From: Streptomyces sp. NBC_01707
GTDB taxonomy: Bacteria > Actinomycetota > Actinomycetes > Streptomycetales > Streptomycetaceae
DNA: 64,000 nucleotides
Assembly (NCBI RefSeq): GCF_041438805.1
Contig: NZ_CP109190.1
Location: 4,216,001-4,280,000, forward strand
Reading direction: 5' to 3'
Both the position numbers and the translations under genes were made by a program. Below the pieces are notes generated by a model. The model was not told the origin of the DNA. It worked only from the letters and a program-made list of their open reading frames with translations, and searched no databases. Positions 17,914 to 26,761 of the stretch are shown one piece after another (within the stretch, counting starts at the first letter, position 1; each line of letters starts with the position of its first letter).

Positions 17914-19143
17914 TCAGACCGTCACCTCGTACCCCGCCTGCCGCAGCGCCGCGGTGACCTCCTCGCAGTGGGCCGGCCCCTTGGTCTCCAGGTGCAGCTC
18001 GACCTCCACCTCGGTGAGCCCGAGCCGCGGATCGGTCCGTACATGACCGATGTCGAGGATGTTGGCGTCCGCGACGGACAACGAGGCGAGCAGTGCGGCC
18101 AGCGCGCCCGGGCGGTCCGTGAGCCGCACCCGCAGGCTCAGGTAGCGGCCCGCCGACGCCATGCCGTGGGTCAGGATGCGCTGCATCAGCAGCGGGTCCA
18201 CATTGCCGCCGGACAGCAGCGCGACCACCGGCCCCCGGAACGACCGGGGGTCGCTCAGCAGCGCCGCGACGGGGCTCGCCCCGGCCGGCTCCACCACGAG
18301 TTTCGCCCGCTCCAGGCAGAGCAGCAGCGCGCTGGACAGCTCGGCCTCGGAGACCGTGCGGACCTCGTCGACCAGCTCCTGGACGAGCCCGAACGGCACG
18401 TCGCCGGGGCGCCCCACCTTGATGCCGTCCGCCATCGTGTGCAGCCCGTCGATCACCACCGGGTGACCGGCCGCCAGGGAGGGCGGGTAGCAGGCCGCGC
18501 CCGCCGCCTGGACGCCGATGATCCGCACGTCGGGCCGGACGGCCTTCACCGCCACGGCGATGCCCGCGGCGAGACCGCCGCCGCCGATGCCGACGACGAT
18601 CGTGCGGACCTCGGGGCACTGCTCGAGGATCTCCAGGCCGACGGTGCCCTGACCGGCGATGATGTCCGGGTGGTCGAAGGGGTGGATGAAGACCGCACCG
18701 GTCTCCTGGGCGTACTCCTGGGCGGCGGCGAGGGTCTCGTCGACGACCTGGCCGTGCAGCCTGACCTCCGCGCCGTACTCGCGGGTCGCGGCGACCTTCG
18801 GCAGCGGCGCCCCGACGGGCATGAAGACCGTTGCCCGTACGCCCAGCAGCGCAGAGGCGAGTGCGACACCCTGCGCATGGTTTCCGGCGCTCGCGGCGAC
18901 GACCCCGGCCGCCCGCTCCACCGGGGACAGTCCGGCGATCCGTACGTACGCGCCGCGCAGCTTGAACGAACCGGTCCGCTGCAGGTTCTCGCACTTGAAG
19001 TGGACCGGCGCGCCGACCAGCTCCGACAGATGCCGGCTGCCCTCCATCGCGGTCATCCGGGCCACACCGGAGAGCATCTTCTGCGCGCCCCGGACGTCGT
19101 CGAGGATCACTGCGGGAAACGGGTGGGGCGTACGGAAGTTCAT
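17914..19143 (-). CDS. ilvA: Threonine ammonia-lyase (threonine dehydratase)
   Basis: A 409-residue PLP enzyme converting L-threonine to 2-oxobutanoate and ammonia, the first step to isoleucine. The PLP lysine is K61 in GSFKLRGAY, the phosphate-binding glycine loop is GIGGGGLAAG, and SAGNHAQGVA is present. A C-terminal ACT-type regulatory domain (about residues 325-409) suggests allosteric control by amino acids. The 409-aa single-ACT architecture is the shorter form seen in actinobacteria and in catabolic-type enzymes, so isoleucine sensitivity is uncertain. The ATG at 19143 lacks a Shine-Dalgarno but has a -10-like hexamer 7 nt upstream. It is divergent from the MarR gene. Confidence 0.93.
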   Translation of the reverse strand: MNFRTPHPFPAVILDDVRGAQKMLSGVARMTAMEGSRHLSELVGAPVHFKCENLQRTGSFKLRGAYVRIAGLSPVERAAGVVAASAGNHAQGVALASALLGVRATVFMPVGAPLPKVAATREYGAEVRLHGQVVDETLAAAQEYAQETGAVFIHPFDHPDIIAGQGTVGLEILEQCPEVRTIVVGIGGGGLAAGIAVAVKAVRPDVRIIGVQAAGAACYPPSLAAGHPVVIDGLHTMADGIKVGRPGDVPFGLVQELVDEVRTVSEAELSSALLLCLERAKLVVEPAGASPVAALLSDPRSFRGPVVALLSGGNVDPLLMQRILTHGMASAGRYLSLRVRLTDRPGALAALLASLSVADANILDIGHVRTDPRLGLTEVEVELHLETKGPAHCEEVTAALRQAGYEVTV

Positions 19144-19156
19144 GAGCGCAAGTCTT
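19144..19156 (-). promoter_or_regulatory. Leaderless-type -10 element of ilvA
   Basis: Reading leftward, AAGACT lies 7 nt before the ATG at 19143. Confidence 0.4.
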
Positions 19157-19299
19157 GCAGCTGGACGCAGTGCGGGACGCCGCCGCGGCGGCGTCCCGCG
19201 TCGTTGTCCGCAGGTTTGTGCGGCACTGGTACGCGTTGCCCCGTGGCCGCGTACTCTGTCCCCCACCCATCCGACACCGCACGAAGAGAGCCCCCGGCC

Positions 19300-19824
19300 A
19301 TGCCCCCTCAGGACATGACGACAGCTGCGTCTCCTTCCGGGGGCGCCACCCCCGATTCCCTGGGTCCCGACCACCTCCTCGATGCTCTGCAGCACCAGGT
19401 GGCCGTGTTCGCCCGCCGTGCCGAGCAGACCCGCCTCGGCGGTGTGGGCCAGGTCCGCAATTCGATGGACCGGGCCGCGTATCTGCTGCTCAACCGGTTG
19501 GACCGGGAAGGCCCGATGGGCGTCAAGGCGCTGGCCGCGGGGATGGGGATCGACTCCTCGACCGTGACCCGCCAGGTCGCGCCGCTCGTGGACACCGGTC
19601 TGGTCAAGCGCACGTCGCACCCGGAGGACGGCCGAGCGGTCGTGCTCCAGCTGTCGCCGCGCGGGCAGGCCCGGCTCGACGAGGTGCGGGCATCGCGGCG
19701 GGAGCTGATGTCGCAGGTGACGCAGGAGTGGACGGCGGAGGAGCGGGACACCTTCTGCACGCTGCTGACGCGGTTCAACGCGTCGCTGGCCGCGCGGCAG
19801 ACGCATCAGCCGACGACCGACTGA
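19300..19824 (+). CDS. MarR family transcriptional regulator
   Basis: A 174-residue winged-helix regulator. The DNA-binding region (about residues 60-120) reads RAAYLLLNRLDREGPMGVKA, LAAGMGIDSSTVTRQVAPL and TSHPEDGRAVVLQLSPRG, the latter being the MarR wing with its Asp-Gly-Arg turn. Members are dimeric repressors of efflux, stress or catabolic genes and respond to small aromatic ligands or oxidation; the effector is not readable here. The ATG at 19300 is preceded by GAGAG 10 nt upstream. The gene is divergent from ilvA, and a TACTCT -10-like element sits about 45 bp before the start. Confidence 0.92.
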   Translation: MPPQDMTTAASPSGGATPDSLGPDHLLDALQHQVAVFARRAEQTRLGGVGQVRNSMDRAAYLLLNRLDREGPMGVKALAAGMGIDSSTVTRQVAPLVDTGLVKRTSHPEDGRAVVLQLSPRGQARLDEVRASRRELMSQVTQEWTAEERDTFCTLLTRFNASLAARQTHQPTTD

Positions 19825-19909
19825 GCAGGGCGGCGTGCCGGGCGATGCCTCGGGGGTGGCATTCGCTCGGTCCGACCTCTTGACCAGGGGTGGTCGGCGG
19901 GGCTGCCAT

Positions 19910-20422
19910 GTGGGGGTGCGAGAGCGGCAGGCGGGTCCTCAGCGGCGCCGCGCCCAGGAGTTCGAGGCCTTCGTGGCGGGCGCGGCCGGCCGTCTGCTGC
20001 ACACTGCCACGCTGCTCACCGCCGAACCCTCGCAGCCGCCCGGGAGCAACGATCGGGCGCTGCGTCTGCTGACCGCCGCACTGGCCCGTACATACGCGGA
20101 CTGGGACCGGCTGCACGGCGAGGATCCGTACAACCGCACCCGGCAGGAGCTGGCCTCCCGGTTCGCCCGGGAGGCATGGCGGCACCACCGGCCACGCGGC
20201 GGCCTGCTGGACCCGCTGGCCCCGAAAGCGCGGCTGGTTCTCGTGCTGCGGCTGTACGAGGGTGTGCCGGAGGAACAGACCGCCGCGCTGCTGGGGCTTC
20301 CGGTGGACCGGGTCAGGGCGATCTGCAACCGCTCGGTGGCCACCATGGGCGACCCCCGGGGGCCCACCCCGCGGCGCAGGACCAGGCGATGGACCGTGGG
20401 GTCGCTGGGGGCCGCGCCGTGA
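19910..20422 (+). CDS. Sigma-70 region-4-like regulatory protein
   Basis: A 170-residue basic protein. The segment LAPKARLVLVLRLYEGVPEE followed by QTAALLGLPVDRVRAICNRS (about residues 98-137) has the layout of ECF sigma region 4, including the helix-turn-helix. The preceding half (QEFEAFVAGAAGRLLHTATL) resembles a poorly conserved region 2. GTG 19910 is the start with coding-like composition; the frame is open upstream to 19835. The stop overlaps the GTG of the next gene (GTGA), so the two are coupled. It resembles the SigE-type ECF-like proteins of Streptomyces, but promoter recognition is unproven and it might be a non-sigma regulator. Confidence 0.65.
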   Translation: MGVRERQAGPQRRRAQEFEAFVAGAAGRLLHTATLLTAEPSQPPGSNDRALRLLTAALARTYADWDRLHGEDPYNRTRQELASRFAREAWRHHRPRGGLLDPLAPKARLVLVLRLYEGVPEEQTAALLGLPVDRVRAICNRSVATMGDPRGPTPRRRTRRWTVGSLGAAP

Positions 20423-20670
20423 AGCGCCCCGTCCGCAGGGAGGATCACGTCCGGCGGATGCTGGACGGACCGCATCCGCAGGTCCCCGCCGGTCTGGCGG
20501 AGCGGGCGACGGAGCGCGGCGGCCGCCTGCTGCGCCGCCACCGGGTTGCCCGCGCGCTGGTGCTGACGGTGCTGTTCCTCGCGGTGGGGGCGTTCATGGT
20601 GTGGGCGGTGGTCACCCAGCCGTGGCAGGTGCCGCCCGCCGACACGACACCACCCCTGGAAGGCTGGTGA
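20419..20670 (+). CDS. Small membrane protein coupled to the sigma-like gene
   Basis: An 83-residue protein with a highly basic N-terminal half (KRPVRREDHVRRMLDGPHP then ERGGRLLRRHRVAR), a single transmembrane helix (about residues 46-66, LVLTVLFLAVGAFMVWAVV) and a short proline-rich outer tail. Its GTG overlaps the sigma-like stop by four bases. The membrane topology and tight coupling are what one expects of a membrane partner or anti-sigma-like protein, but there is no zinc-binding HxxxCxxC motif. Function inferred from context only. Confidence 0.65.
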   Translation: MKRPVRREDHVRRMLDGPHPQVPAGLAERATERGGRLLRRHRVARALVLTVLFLAVGAFMVWAVVTQPWQVPPADTTPPLEGW

Positions 20671-20757
20671 GCCCGGTTTCGCGCGGGATCACCTGGACCG
20701 GGCGTCGTGCGGAACGAGCCGAGGAGGCCGTCATGACGAGGAAAGCCGTCCGGTGAC

Positions 20758-20792
20758 GCGCCGGGCGGGCAGCGAGTCGGCCCGCCCGGCGC
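20758..20792. terminator. Bidirectional terminator
   Basis: A perfect 13-bp stem (GCGCCGGGCGGGC with complement) with a 9-base loop in the convergent gap between the small membrane-protein gene and the cystathionine gamma-synthase gene. Confidence 0.9.
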
Positions 20793-20829
20793 TTCGGTGT
20801 CACCGCACCCGTCCCAGGACGGGCAGGTT

Positions 20830-21975
20830 CTAGCCGAGTGCCTGCGTCAGGTCGGCCAGCAGGTCGTCCGCGGACTCGATGCCGACGGACAGCCGGACCA
20901 GGTCGGCCGGCACCTCCAGCGCCGAGCCCGCCACCGAGGCGTGCGTCATCCGGCCCGGGTGCTCCACCAGGGACTCGACGCCGCCGAGGGACTCGCCGAG
21001 CGTGAACAGCTTCGCCCGGTTGCAGACCTCGACTGCCGCCTCCTCGCCGCCCTCGACGCGGAACGACACCATGCCGCCGAACGCCTTCATCTGCTTGGCG
21101 GCGATCTCGTGCCCCGGGTGCTCCGGCAGCCCCGGATACAGGACCTGGGTCACCTTGGGGTGCCGCGTCAGCAGTTCGGCGACCTTGGCGGCATTCTCGC
21201 TGTGCCGGTCCATCCGGACCGGCAGCGTCTTGATGCCGCGCAGCACCAGCCAGGAGTCGAACGGTCCGGCGACCGCCCCCATCGCGTTCTGGTGGTACGC
21301 CAGTTCTTCGCCGAGTCCCGCGTCCGCTGCGATCAGCGCACCGCCGACGACGTCCGAGTGGCCACCCATGTACTTGGTCAGCGAGTGCACGACGACGTCC
21401 GCGCCGAGCGCGATCGGCTGCTGCAGATAGGGGCTGGCGAAGGTGTTGTCGACGACCAGCCGGGCACCCGCGGTGCGGGCCACGTCCGCGACGGCCGCGA
21501 TGTCGGTGATACCGAGCAGCGGGTTGGACGGCGTCTCCACCCAGACGACCTTCGTACGGTCGTTGACCGCGGCCCGGACCGCCGCCGGGTCGGAGGTGTC
21601 CGCGACGGAGAAGTCGACGCCCCACCGCTTGACCACCTTGGCGAAGAGCCGGAAGGTGCCGCCGTACGCGTCGTTCGGGATGACGACATGGGCGCCGGGA
21701 TACAGCAGCGTACGCAGCAGGCAGTCCTCCGCCGCGAGCCCGGACGCGAAGGCGAGACCGCGGCGGCCGCCCTCGACGGCCGCGAGGTTCTCCTCCAGTG
21801 CGGTGCGCGTCGGGTTGGCGCTGCGGCTGTACTCGTAGCCGCCGCGGAGCCCGCCGACGCCGTCCTGCTTGTACGTGGACACCTGATAGATGGGCGGAAC
21901 AACGGCGCCGGTGAGGGGATCGGCGGTGTTGCCCGCGTGGATCGCGAGGGTCTCGAAGCTGTGCTGGTCGCTCAT
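20830..21975 (-). CDS. metB: Cystathionine gamma-synthase / gamma-lyase family PLP enzyme
   Basis: A 381-residue Cys/Met-metabolism PLP enzyme. The Schiff-base lysine is K201 in HSLTKYMGGHSD; YEYSRSANPTRTALE binds PLP phosphate from the neighbouring subunit, and ASGLAAEDC and VVDNTFASPYLQQP are family blocks. Cystathionine gamma-synthase (O-acylhomoserine plus cysteine) and cystathionine gamma-lyase are hard to separate by sequence alone; Streptomyces uses such enzymes in transsulfuration. It is transcribed away from the TPR-like gene with only 67 bp between start codons, and both have -10-like elements at leaderless spacing. Confidence 0.9.
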   Translation of the reverse strand: MSDQHSFETLAIHAGNTADPLTGAVVPPIYQVSTYKQDGVGGLRGGYEYSRSANPTRTALEENLAAVEGGRRGLAFASGLAAEDCLLRTLLYPGAHVVIPNDAYGGTFRLFAKVVKRWGVDFSVADTSDPAAVRAAVNDRTKVVWVETPSNPLLGITDIAAVADVARTAGARLVVDNTFASPYLQQPIALGADVVVHSLTKYMGGHSDVVGGALIAADAGLGEELAYHQNAMGAVAGPFDSWLVLRGIKTLPVRMDRHSENAAKVAELLTRHPKVTQVLYPGLPEHPGHEIAAKQMKAFGGMVSFRVEGGEEAAVEVCNRAKLFTLGESLGGVESLVEHPGRMTHASVAGSALEVPADLVRLSVGIESADDLLADLTQALG

Positions 21976-21989
21976 GGGGCCCGAGCGTA
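21976..21989 (-). promoter_or_regulatory. -10 element close to the cystathionine synthase start
   Basis: Reading leftward, TACGCT lies 8 nt before the ATG at 21975, without an intervening Shine-Dalgarno. Confidence 0.5.
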
Positions 21990-22030
21990 GTTCGTCACAG
22001 GGGTGATCCACCCCCACTGCGCCGTCCGGT

Positions 22031-22042
22031 GACAATAGGCGT
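22031..22042 (+). promoter_or_regulatory. -10 element close to the start of the first TPR-like gene
   Basis: GACAAT lies 6 nt before the ATG at 22043. It faces the opposite -10 at 21984-21989, so both promoters share about 40 bp. Confidence 0.5.
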
Positions 22043-23146
22043 ATGGAGATTCTCTGGTTCCTCATCGCGCTGTGCATGCTCGCCGCGGTGATCGGCCCCT
22101 TCGTGCTGCGCCGCAGGTCCGGCATCCACCAGGTCGCGCCCGGTTCCCCGGACGCCGCCGACCCCGACACGTACGGCTTCGTCCGCCAGGAGGAGCTGGA
22201 CGTCCGGATGCCGGGCCCCGATCAGGATCTCCTCGATGTCCTCGATGTCGTGCAGCGCACACAGGACTGGCGGGCGGCCTCGCAGTTGCTGGCCGGGACG
22301 CCGAAGGAGAGCGAGGTGCGGTGGCAGCGGGTGCAGGCGTTCGCCGGCGCCGCGTCGCTCGAGCTGATGCAGGCCCCGGGTGCCGGTGGTGCGTGGCTGC
22401 GGTCATGGCGGGCCGAGTCGCCGAAGGACGCGGGCGGTGCGGCCGTGCATGCCGAGTTCCTCGTCCAGCAGGCGTGGCGGTCCTCCACCGCGGGGACGGA
22501 CGACTTCCGGATCATCCTGGAGGAGGCCCGTACGGTCTGCGGCGAGGCGGCCCTGCTGGCGCCCGGTGACCCGGTCCCGTACATCGTCGAACTGGCCGTC
22601 GCCCGCGGACTCGGCTACTCCCACGAGGAGTTCGACCAGCTCTGGGTGAAGATCATCGATCGGTCCCCGGCACACATGGGCGCGCACATCGCGGCGCTGC
22701 ACTTCTGGTGCGAGAAGTGGCACGGCTCCCGCGAGGAGGCCGATCGCTTCGCCGTCTCGGCGGCCGCCCGCGCCCCGCAGGGCTCGCTTCTGGCCGCGCT
22801 GCCGCTGTTCGCGGTGTACGAGCATCTGCCCGAGGTCAATCTCGTCAGCGGCTTCTACAAGGGTCTGGTGGTGACGAAGGCGGTCGAGGGCGCGCTGTTC
22901 GCGGTGCACGCGGCGCGGCCCGACGATCCGATGCTCGCCCATGTCCGGCATCTGCTGGTGCTGTTCCTGGTGCGGATGGAGCGCTGGTCGGAGGCGATGA
23001 ACCAACTCGTCCACATCGACGGGCATGTGGGCGCGCTGCCGTGGACGCAGAACTCCGACCCGGCCGCCGAGTACACGGTGTACCGGGCGCTCGCGGTCGC
23101 CGGGTACGAGGCGAACGGCGGCAGTCCTGCGACGCTGCCGAGGTAG
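22043..23146 (+). CDS. Membrane-anchored TPR-like protein, paralogue of the gene at 24992
   Basis: A 367-residue protein with an N-terminal transmembrane anchor (residues 1-22, MEILWFLIALCMLAAVIGPF) and a long alpha-helical soluble domain. Helical hairpins with Trp, Ala and Leu spacing (DWRAASQLLAG, GAHIAALHFWCEKWHGSREE) suggest TPR-like superhelices. The segment YIVELAVARGLGYSHEEF matches YIAEISCALGLGYGHDDF in the protein encoded at 24992-26131, and the following HFWCEKWHGS matches QYWCRKWRGS, so the two are diverged duplicates. They flank an M48 protease gene. Function unknown; a scaffold or adaptor for the protease is possible. Confidence 0.8.
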   Translation: MEILWFLIALCMLAAVIGPFVLRRRSGIHQVAPGSPDAADPDTYGFVRQEELDVRMPGPDQDLLDVLDVVQRTQDWRAASQLLAGTPKESEVRWQRVQAFAGAASLELMQAPGAGGAWLRSWRAESPKDAGGAAVHAEFLVQQAWRSSTAGTDDFRIILEEARTVCGEAALLAPGDPVPYIVELAVARGLGYSHEEFDQLWVKIIDRSPAHMGAHIAALHFWCEKWHGSREEADRFAVSAAARAPQGSLLAALPLFAVYEHLPEVNLVSGFYKGLVVTKAVEGALFAVHAARPDDPMLAHVRHLLVLFLVRMERWSEAMNQLVHIDGHVGALPWTQNSDPAAEYTVYRALAVAGYEANGGSPATLPR

Positions 23147-23323
23147 TCGCGCGGCGGCTCCGTGCCTGTTCAGCCCCTGTGTGGCGATTGTTCCGCCGCG
23201 GGTCCCGGGCCGCTCACGGACCACGTTGCCCCGCCGACCTGCGGTAGGTCATACTCCGGTTCCCCCCACACCACCCTTGCCACACCGTTGTCACCAGACC
23301 TGTCCCTGTGGGGGATCTGCCCG

Positions 23324-24913
23324 ATGGGCCCAACTCTGCGCGCCACCCGCGCTCTTGTCCTGCTTGCCGGCTTCTATCTGCTGAGCCTCGTCCTGCTCGC
23401 CGCCCTCGGCGCCCTCGACTGGGCCGCGTTCACGTGGACGACGGGCAGTGTCGCCGCGAAGCTGTTCATCCTCAGCGTCGTGCTGGCGATCCCGATCGTG
23501 CGGGGCATGTTCATGCTGCGTACGCCGAAGGACGACGGCCTGACCGGGCTGCCGGTCACCGACAGCCAGGAGCCCCGGCTCTGGGCCGCCGTCCGCGACA
23601 TCGCCCGGCAGATCGGCACCCGTGCCCCCGACGAGATCGTGCTCGACGGCGAGGTGAACGCCTCGGTCAGCGAGGACGCCAGGTTCCTCGGCCTGGTCGG
23701 CGGAAGGCGCCGGCTCCGCCTCGGTCTGCCGCTGATGGCCGGACTGTCCGAGGCCCAGCTGCGCTCCGTGCTCGCCCATGAGATGGGCCATTACGGCAAC
23801 TCCGACACCCGTCTCTCCGCGATCACCGCACGCGGCCGTACCCAGGTGGTCCGCACCATCGCCCACTTCCAGGAGCGAGCGGGCCGGACCGTCGCCAAGG
23901 AGCAGGCCCGCCAGGAGAAGAAGGCGGCGAAGGCCGTCGCCAAGGGCAAGCGGGCCAAGGAGATCGACACCGGCGGTGCGGGTCTCTCGTACCGCGCGAT
24001 GGCGGCGGTGTACACGGCGTACGCGAAGTTCTACATCCGTGCCACGCTCTCCGGAGCCCGCCGCGAGGAGCTCGCCGCCGATGTCGCCGCGGCCCGGATC
24101 GCGGGCCGTGACGCGACCGCGTCGGCGCTGCGCGAGCTCCCGGCGCTCGACGCCGCCCACGGCTTCTACATGAACGCGTACGCCACGCTCGGCGTCGAGG
24201 CCGGGATGCTGCCGCCGCCCGGCCAGGTCTTCGGCGGCGTACGGCATCTGCTGGCCGCCCGTAAGGACGAGCTGGACGAGATGCGCGGCTCCCTGCCGTC
24301 CGAGCCGGCCTCCCCTTACGATTCGCACCCGCCGATCGCGGAGCGCGTCGCCCGGATCGAGGCGCTGCCGGACGACGGGCGCGCGTCGGAGCCCGTGGAG
24401 CCGTCGCTGGGCCTGCTCGCCGATGCCGAGCGGACGCTCGCCGCCGTCGAGGAGTCGGTGCTGACCCCTGAGGCACTGCGGCTGCGCCGCGTCGACTGGC
24501 CGGAGCTGGTGCACGAGTCGATGGCCGCGTACGCCGAGCAGTCGGCGCAGGGGTTCGGCGCGGTGGTCGGCGAGGTGACCGGCAGCGACGGCTCGCTGAC
24601 CGCCGCACTCGACGCGATCGACGCGGGTGCGCTGTGGCAGATCGCCGACCGCCTGCCCAAGTCGGACGAGGCCCACGCCGCGACCGGCCGCGCGGCCCGC
24701 GAGTTCGCCAGGCCCCGGCTGCGCGCGGGACTGCTGCAGCTGGCCGGCGGCGAGCTGGTACGGCAGGGGCGGGCCCGCTGGCAGCTGTCCTGGACCGACT
24801 CCGCGACACTGAAGCTGCCCGAGGGGTACGAGGAGACGCTCCCGGCGGCGCTGGATGCGGCGGTGGCGGATGTGCCGGACACGGAACCGCTGCGCAAACT
24901 GCTCGCTCCCTAG
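23324..24913 (+). CDS. M48 family membrane metalloprotease
   Basis: A 529-residue zinc protease with two N-terminal transmembrane helices (about residues 8-30 and 43-63), then the peptidase M48 domain. The catalytic motif is HEMGH at residues 152-156, with the third zinc ligand probably E249 in REELAADVAAAR; SHPPIAERVARIEAL is also typical. Between them is an Ala/Lys-rich insert (VAKEQARQEKKAAKAVAKGK). The family includes HtpX/Ste24-type enzymes that degrade damaged membrane proteins. The C-terminal 150 residues are a helical extension without a known match. The ATG at 23324 is preceded by GGGGGA 9 nt upstream; the longer frame is not coding-like. Confidence 0.9.
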   Translation: MGPTLRATRALVLLAGFYLLSLVLLAALGALDWAAFTWTTGSVAAKLFILSVVLAIPIVRGMFMLRTPKDDGLTGLPVTDSQEPRLWAAVRDIARQIGTRAPDEIVLDGEVNASVSEDARFLGLVGGRRRLRLGLPLMAGLSEAQLRSVLAHEMGHYGNSDTRLSAITARGRTQVVRTIAHFQERAGRTVAKEQARQEKKAAKAVAKGKRAKEIDTGGAGLSYRAMAAVYTAYAKFYIRATLSGARREELAADVAAARIAGRDATASALRELPALDAAHGFYMNAYATLGVEAGMLPPPGQVFGGVRHLLAARKDELDEMRGSLPSEPASPYDSHPPIAERVARIEALPDDGRASEPVEPSLGLLADAERTLAAVEESVLTPEALRLRRVDWPELVHESMAAYAEQSAQGFGAVVGEVTGSDGSLTAALDAIDAGALWQIADRLPKSDEAHAATGRAAREFARPRLRAGLLQLAGGELVRQGRARWQLSWTDSATLKLPEGYEETLPAALDAAVADVPDTEPLRKLLAP

Positions 24914-24991
24914 GGCCTCTCGCCTCCCCCTACTCCTCTACTCCTCCTTCCCCTCCCCGAGCTCATCTTTCTGGATTGGACCGGAACCCCC

Positions 24992-26131
24992 GTGGCACGA
25001 CTGATACCCCTGCTGGCGATCGCTCTCGGCGTGTACTTCTGGCTGAAGGCGCGCAAGAAGACGACGGAGTTCGTGGAAGGCGCGTCCGGCGCAGCCCCCT
25101 CGGCGCCCCGCGCGCGCCGGAGCCGGAACTCCGGCCCGGCGCGGGCCGCCGCGGAGCTCGGCCTCGTACCGGCCGACGAGCTGGACACCGCGCACGCCGC
25201 CGCCCCCGACCCGCGCGACGAGGAGATACGCGCCACCGTCCGGTCCGGGAACTGGCAGGCGGGCGCCGCCTTCCTCGCCGAGGCGGGCCGGGACTGGCAG
25301 GAGCGCTACCGGCGCGCCGGCGTCCTCCAGGACGAGGCCGCGGCCGACGACACGTGGCTGCTGGCCTGGCGCGCCGCGCAGCCCGAGGACGCGGGAGCGG
25401 CCTTCGTCCACGCCGGCGCCCTGATCAGCGTCGCCGCGGACATCCGTGGTGCGAAGCAGGCGAAGTACACCACGCAGGAGCAGTTCGCCGGCTTCCACCG
25501 GATGATGGCCCAGGCCCGGGAGGCCTGTCACGAGGCCCAGGAGCTGGCCGGCGACGACCCGGGCCCGTACATCGCCGAGATCTCCTGCGCCCTCGGCCTC
25601 GGCTACGGGCACGACGACTTCCGCGCTCTGTGGGCCGAGGTCGAGAAGCGCGACGCCCACCACCTCGCGGCTCACACCTCGGCGCTCCAGTACTGGTGCC
25701 GCAAGTGGCGCGGCTCGCACGAGCTGGCCGAACACTTCGCGCGCGAGGCTGCGCAGAAGGGCAGCCCCGGCCGGCTGCTCTCCCTCCTGCCGCTGTACGC
25801 CGCGTTCGAGCAGGAGTCGGCGGAGCAGGATCTGGACCCGGACGTGTTCTACAAGAGCCCCGAGCTGATCGCCGCAGTCGACGCCTGCCTGATCGACGTG
25901 GCGGCCGCCGCGGCGGCCGACCCCGAGGACCGGCGGATCGTCCGGGTCCGCCATATGCTCGCCTGGCTGCTCTACTGGCAGGACCGGTACGACGCGGCGC
26001 TGGAGCAGTACCGCGCGATCGACGGCTACATCGACAGCGCCCCGTGGACGTACTCCGGGGACCCGAAGGCGCGCTACGTCCAGTCCCGCGACTTCTGCGC
26101 CGCGCAGGTCCTGGCCGCGGGCGGGAACTGA
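24992..26131 (+). CDS. Membrane-anchored TPR-like protein, paralogue of the gene at 22043
   Basis: A 379-residue protein with an N-terminal anchor (MARLIPLLAIALGVYFWLKA) and a soluble helical domain of the same type as the gene product at 22043-23146. Both keep the order W(L/R)xAWRAxxPxDAG, a central EARE/ACHEA-type helix, LGLGYGHDDF and WCRKWRGSHE. It follows the M48 gene by 78 bp with no terminator visible, and so is probably co-transcribed with it. The GTG at 24992 has no strong Shine-Dalgarno. No catalytic motif is visible. Confidence 0.8.
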   Translation: MARLIPLLAIALGVYFWLKARKKTTEFVEGASGAAPSAPRARRSRNSGPARAAAELGLVPADELDTAHAAAPDPRDEEIRATVRSGNWQAGAAFLAEAGRDWQERYRRAGVLQDEAAADDTWLLAWRAAQPEDAGAAFVHAGALISVAADIRGAKQAKYTTQEQFAGFHRMMAQAREACHEAQELAGDDPGPYIAEISCALGLGYGHDDFRALWAEVEKRDAHHLAAHTSALQYWCRKWRGSHELAEHFAREAAQKGSPGRLLSLLPLYAAFEQESAEQDLDPDVFYKSPELIAAVDACLIDVAAAAAADPEDRRIVRVRHMLAWLLYWQDRYDAALEQYRAIDGYIDSAPWTYSGDPKARYVQSRDFCAAQVLAAGGN

Positions 26132-26138
26132 CCGGTAC

Positions 26139-26175
26139 GCGGTGGGGGCGCCGGATTCCCCGGCGCCCCCACCGC
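26139..26175. terminator. Bidirectional terminator
   Basis: A perfect 16-bp stem (GCGGTGGGGGCGCCGG with complement) with a 5-base loop, 7 bases after the second TPR-like gene and facing the 3' end of msrA. Confidence 0.93.
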
Positions 26176-26248
26176 ATAGCAAGGCCATCCCCCGGCGTTA
26201 CCCGGTACGACGTCGGCGTGCGCCCGACGCCGGGCCCGCCTCTCGCCG

Positions 26249-26761
26249 TCAGCCCTTCGCGCGGGCGGGCAGCCGCCATCCCGGGCGCGGGAAATGGCAG
26301 GTGTAACCCTCCGGGTAACGCTCCAGGTAGTCCTGGTGCTCGGGCTCGGCCTCCCAGAAGGGGCCGACCGGCTCGACCTCGGTGACGACCTTGCCCGGCC
26401 ACAGTCCGGAGGCGTCCACATCCGCGATCGTGTCCTCCGCGATCCGCTTCTGCTCGTCATCCACGTAATAGATCGCCGAGCGGTAGCTGAGGCCGATGTC
26501 GTTGCCCTGACGGTTCCTGGTGCTCGGGTCGTGGATCTGGAAGAACAACTCCAGGATCGCGCGGAAGTCGGTCCTCTCGGGGTCGAAAAGGATCTCGATG
26601 GCCTCCGCGTGCGTGCCATGGTTACGGTACGTCGCGTTCGGCACGTCACCGCCGGTGTATCCGACCCGAGTCGCCGTCACGCCCGGAACCCGGCGGATCA
26701 GGTCCTGCATCCCCCAGAAGCATCCGCCCGCCAGCACGGCCCTCTGCGTCTGCGCCGCCAT
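26249..26761 (-). CDS. msrA: Peptide methionine-(S)-S-oxide reductase MsrA
   Basis: A 170-residue cytoplasmic repair enzyme that reduces methionine-S-sulfoxide. The catalytic motif GCFWG has its nucleophile at C14. [20 protein letters not shown] and the FFQIHDPTxxNRQGNDxGxxYRSAI-type block (here [20 protein letters not shown]) are complete. No resolving cysteine is visible near the C-terminus, so recycling may depend on an external thiol such as mycoredoxin or thioredoxin (inference). GGAGGG lies 5 nt before the ATG, which fixes the start at 26761 against a long upstream frame extension. It is divergent from the YrdB-like gene. Confidence 0.96.
   Translation of the reverse strand: MAAQTQRAVLAGGCFWGMQDLIRRVPGVTATRVGYTGGDVPNATYRNHGTHAEAIEILFDPERTDFRAILELFFQIHDPSTRNRQGNDIGLSYRSAIYYVDDEQKRIAEDTIADVDASGLWPGKVVTEVEPVGPFWEAEPEHQDYLERYPEGYTCHFPRPGWRLPARAKG

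Noticed and set aside
20733..20756. Seven-codon frame (MTRKAVR) after a good GGAGG site
   Set aside because: It might be a leader peptide, but it lies directly before a bidirectional terminator with nothing downstream to regulate.
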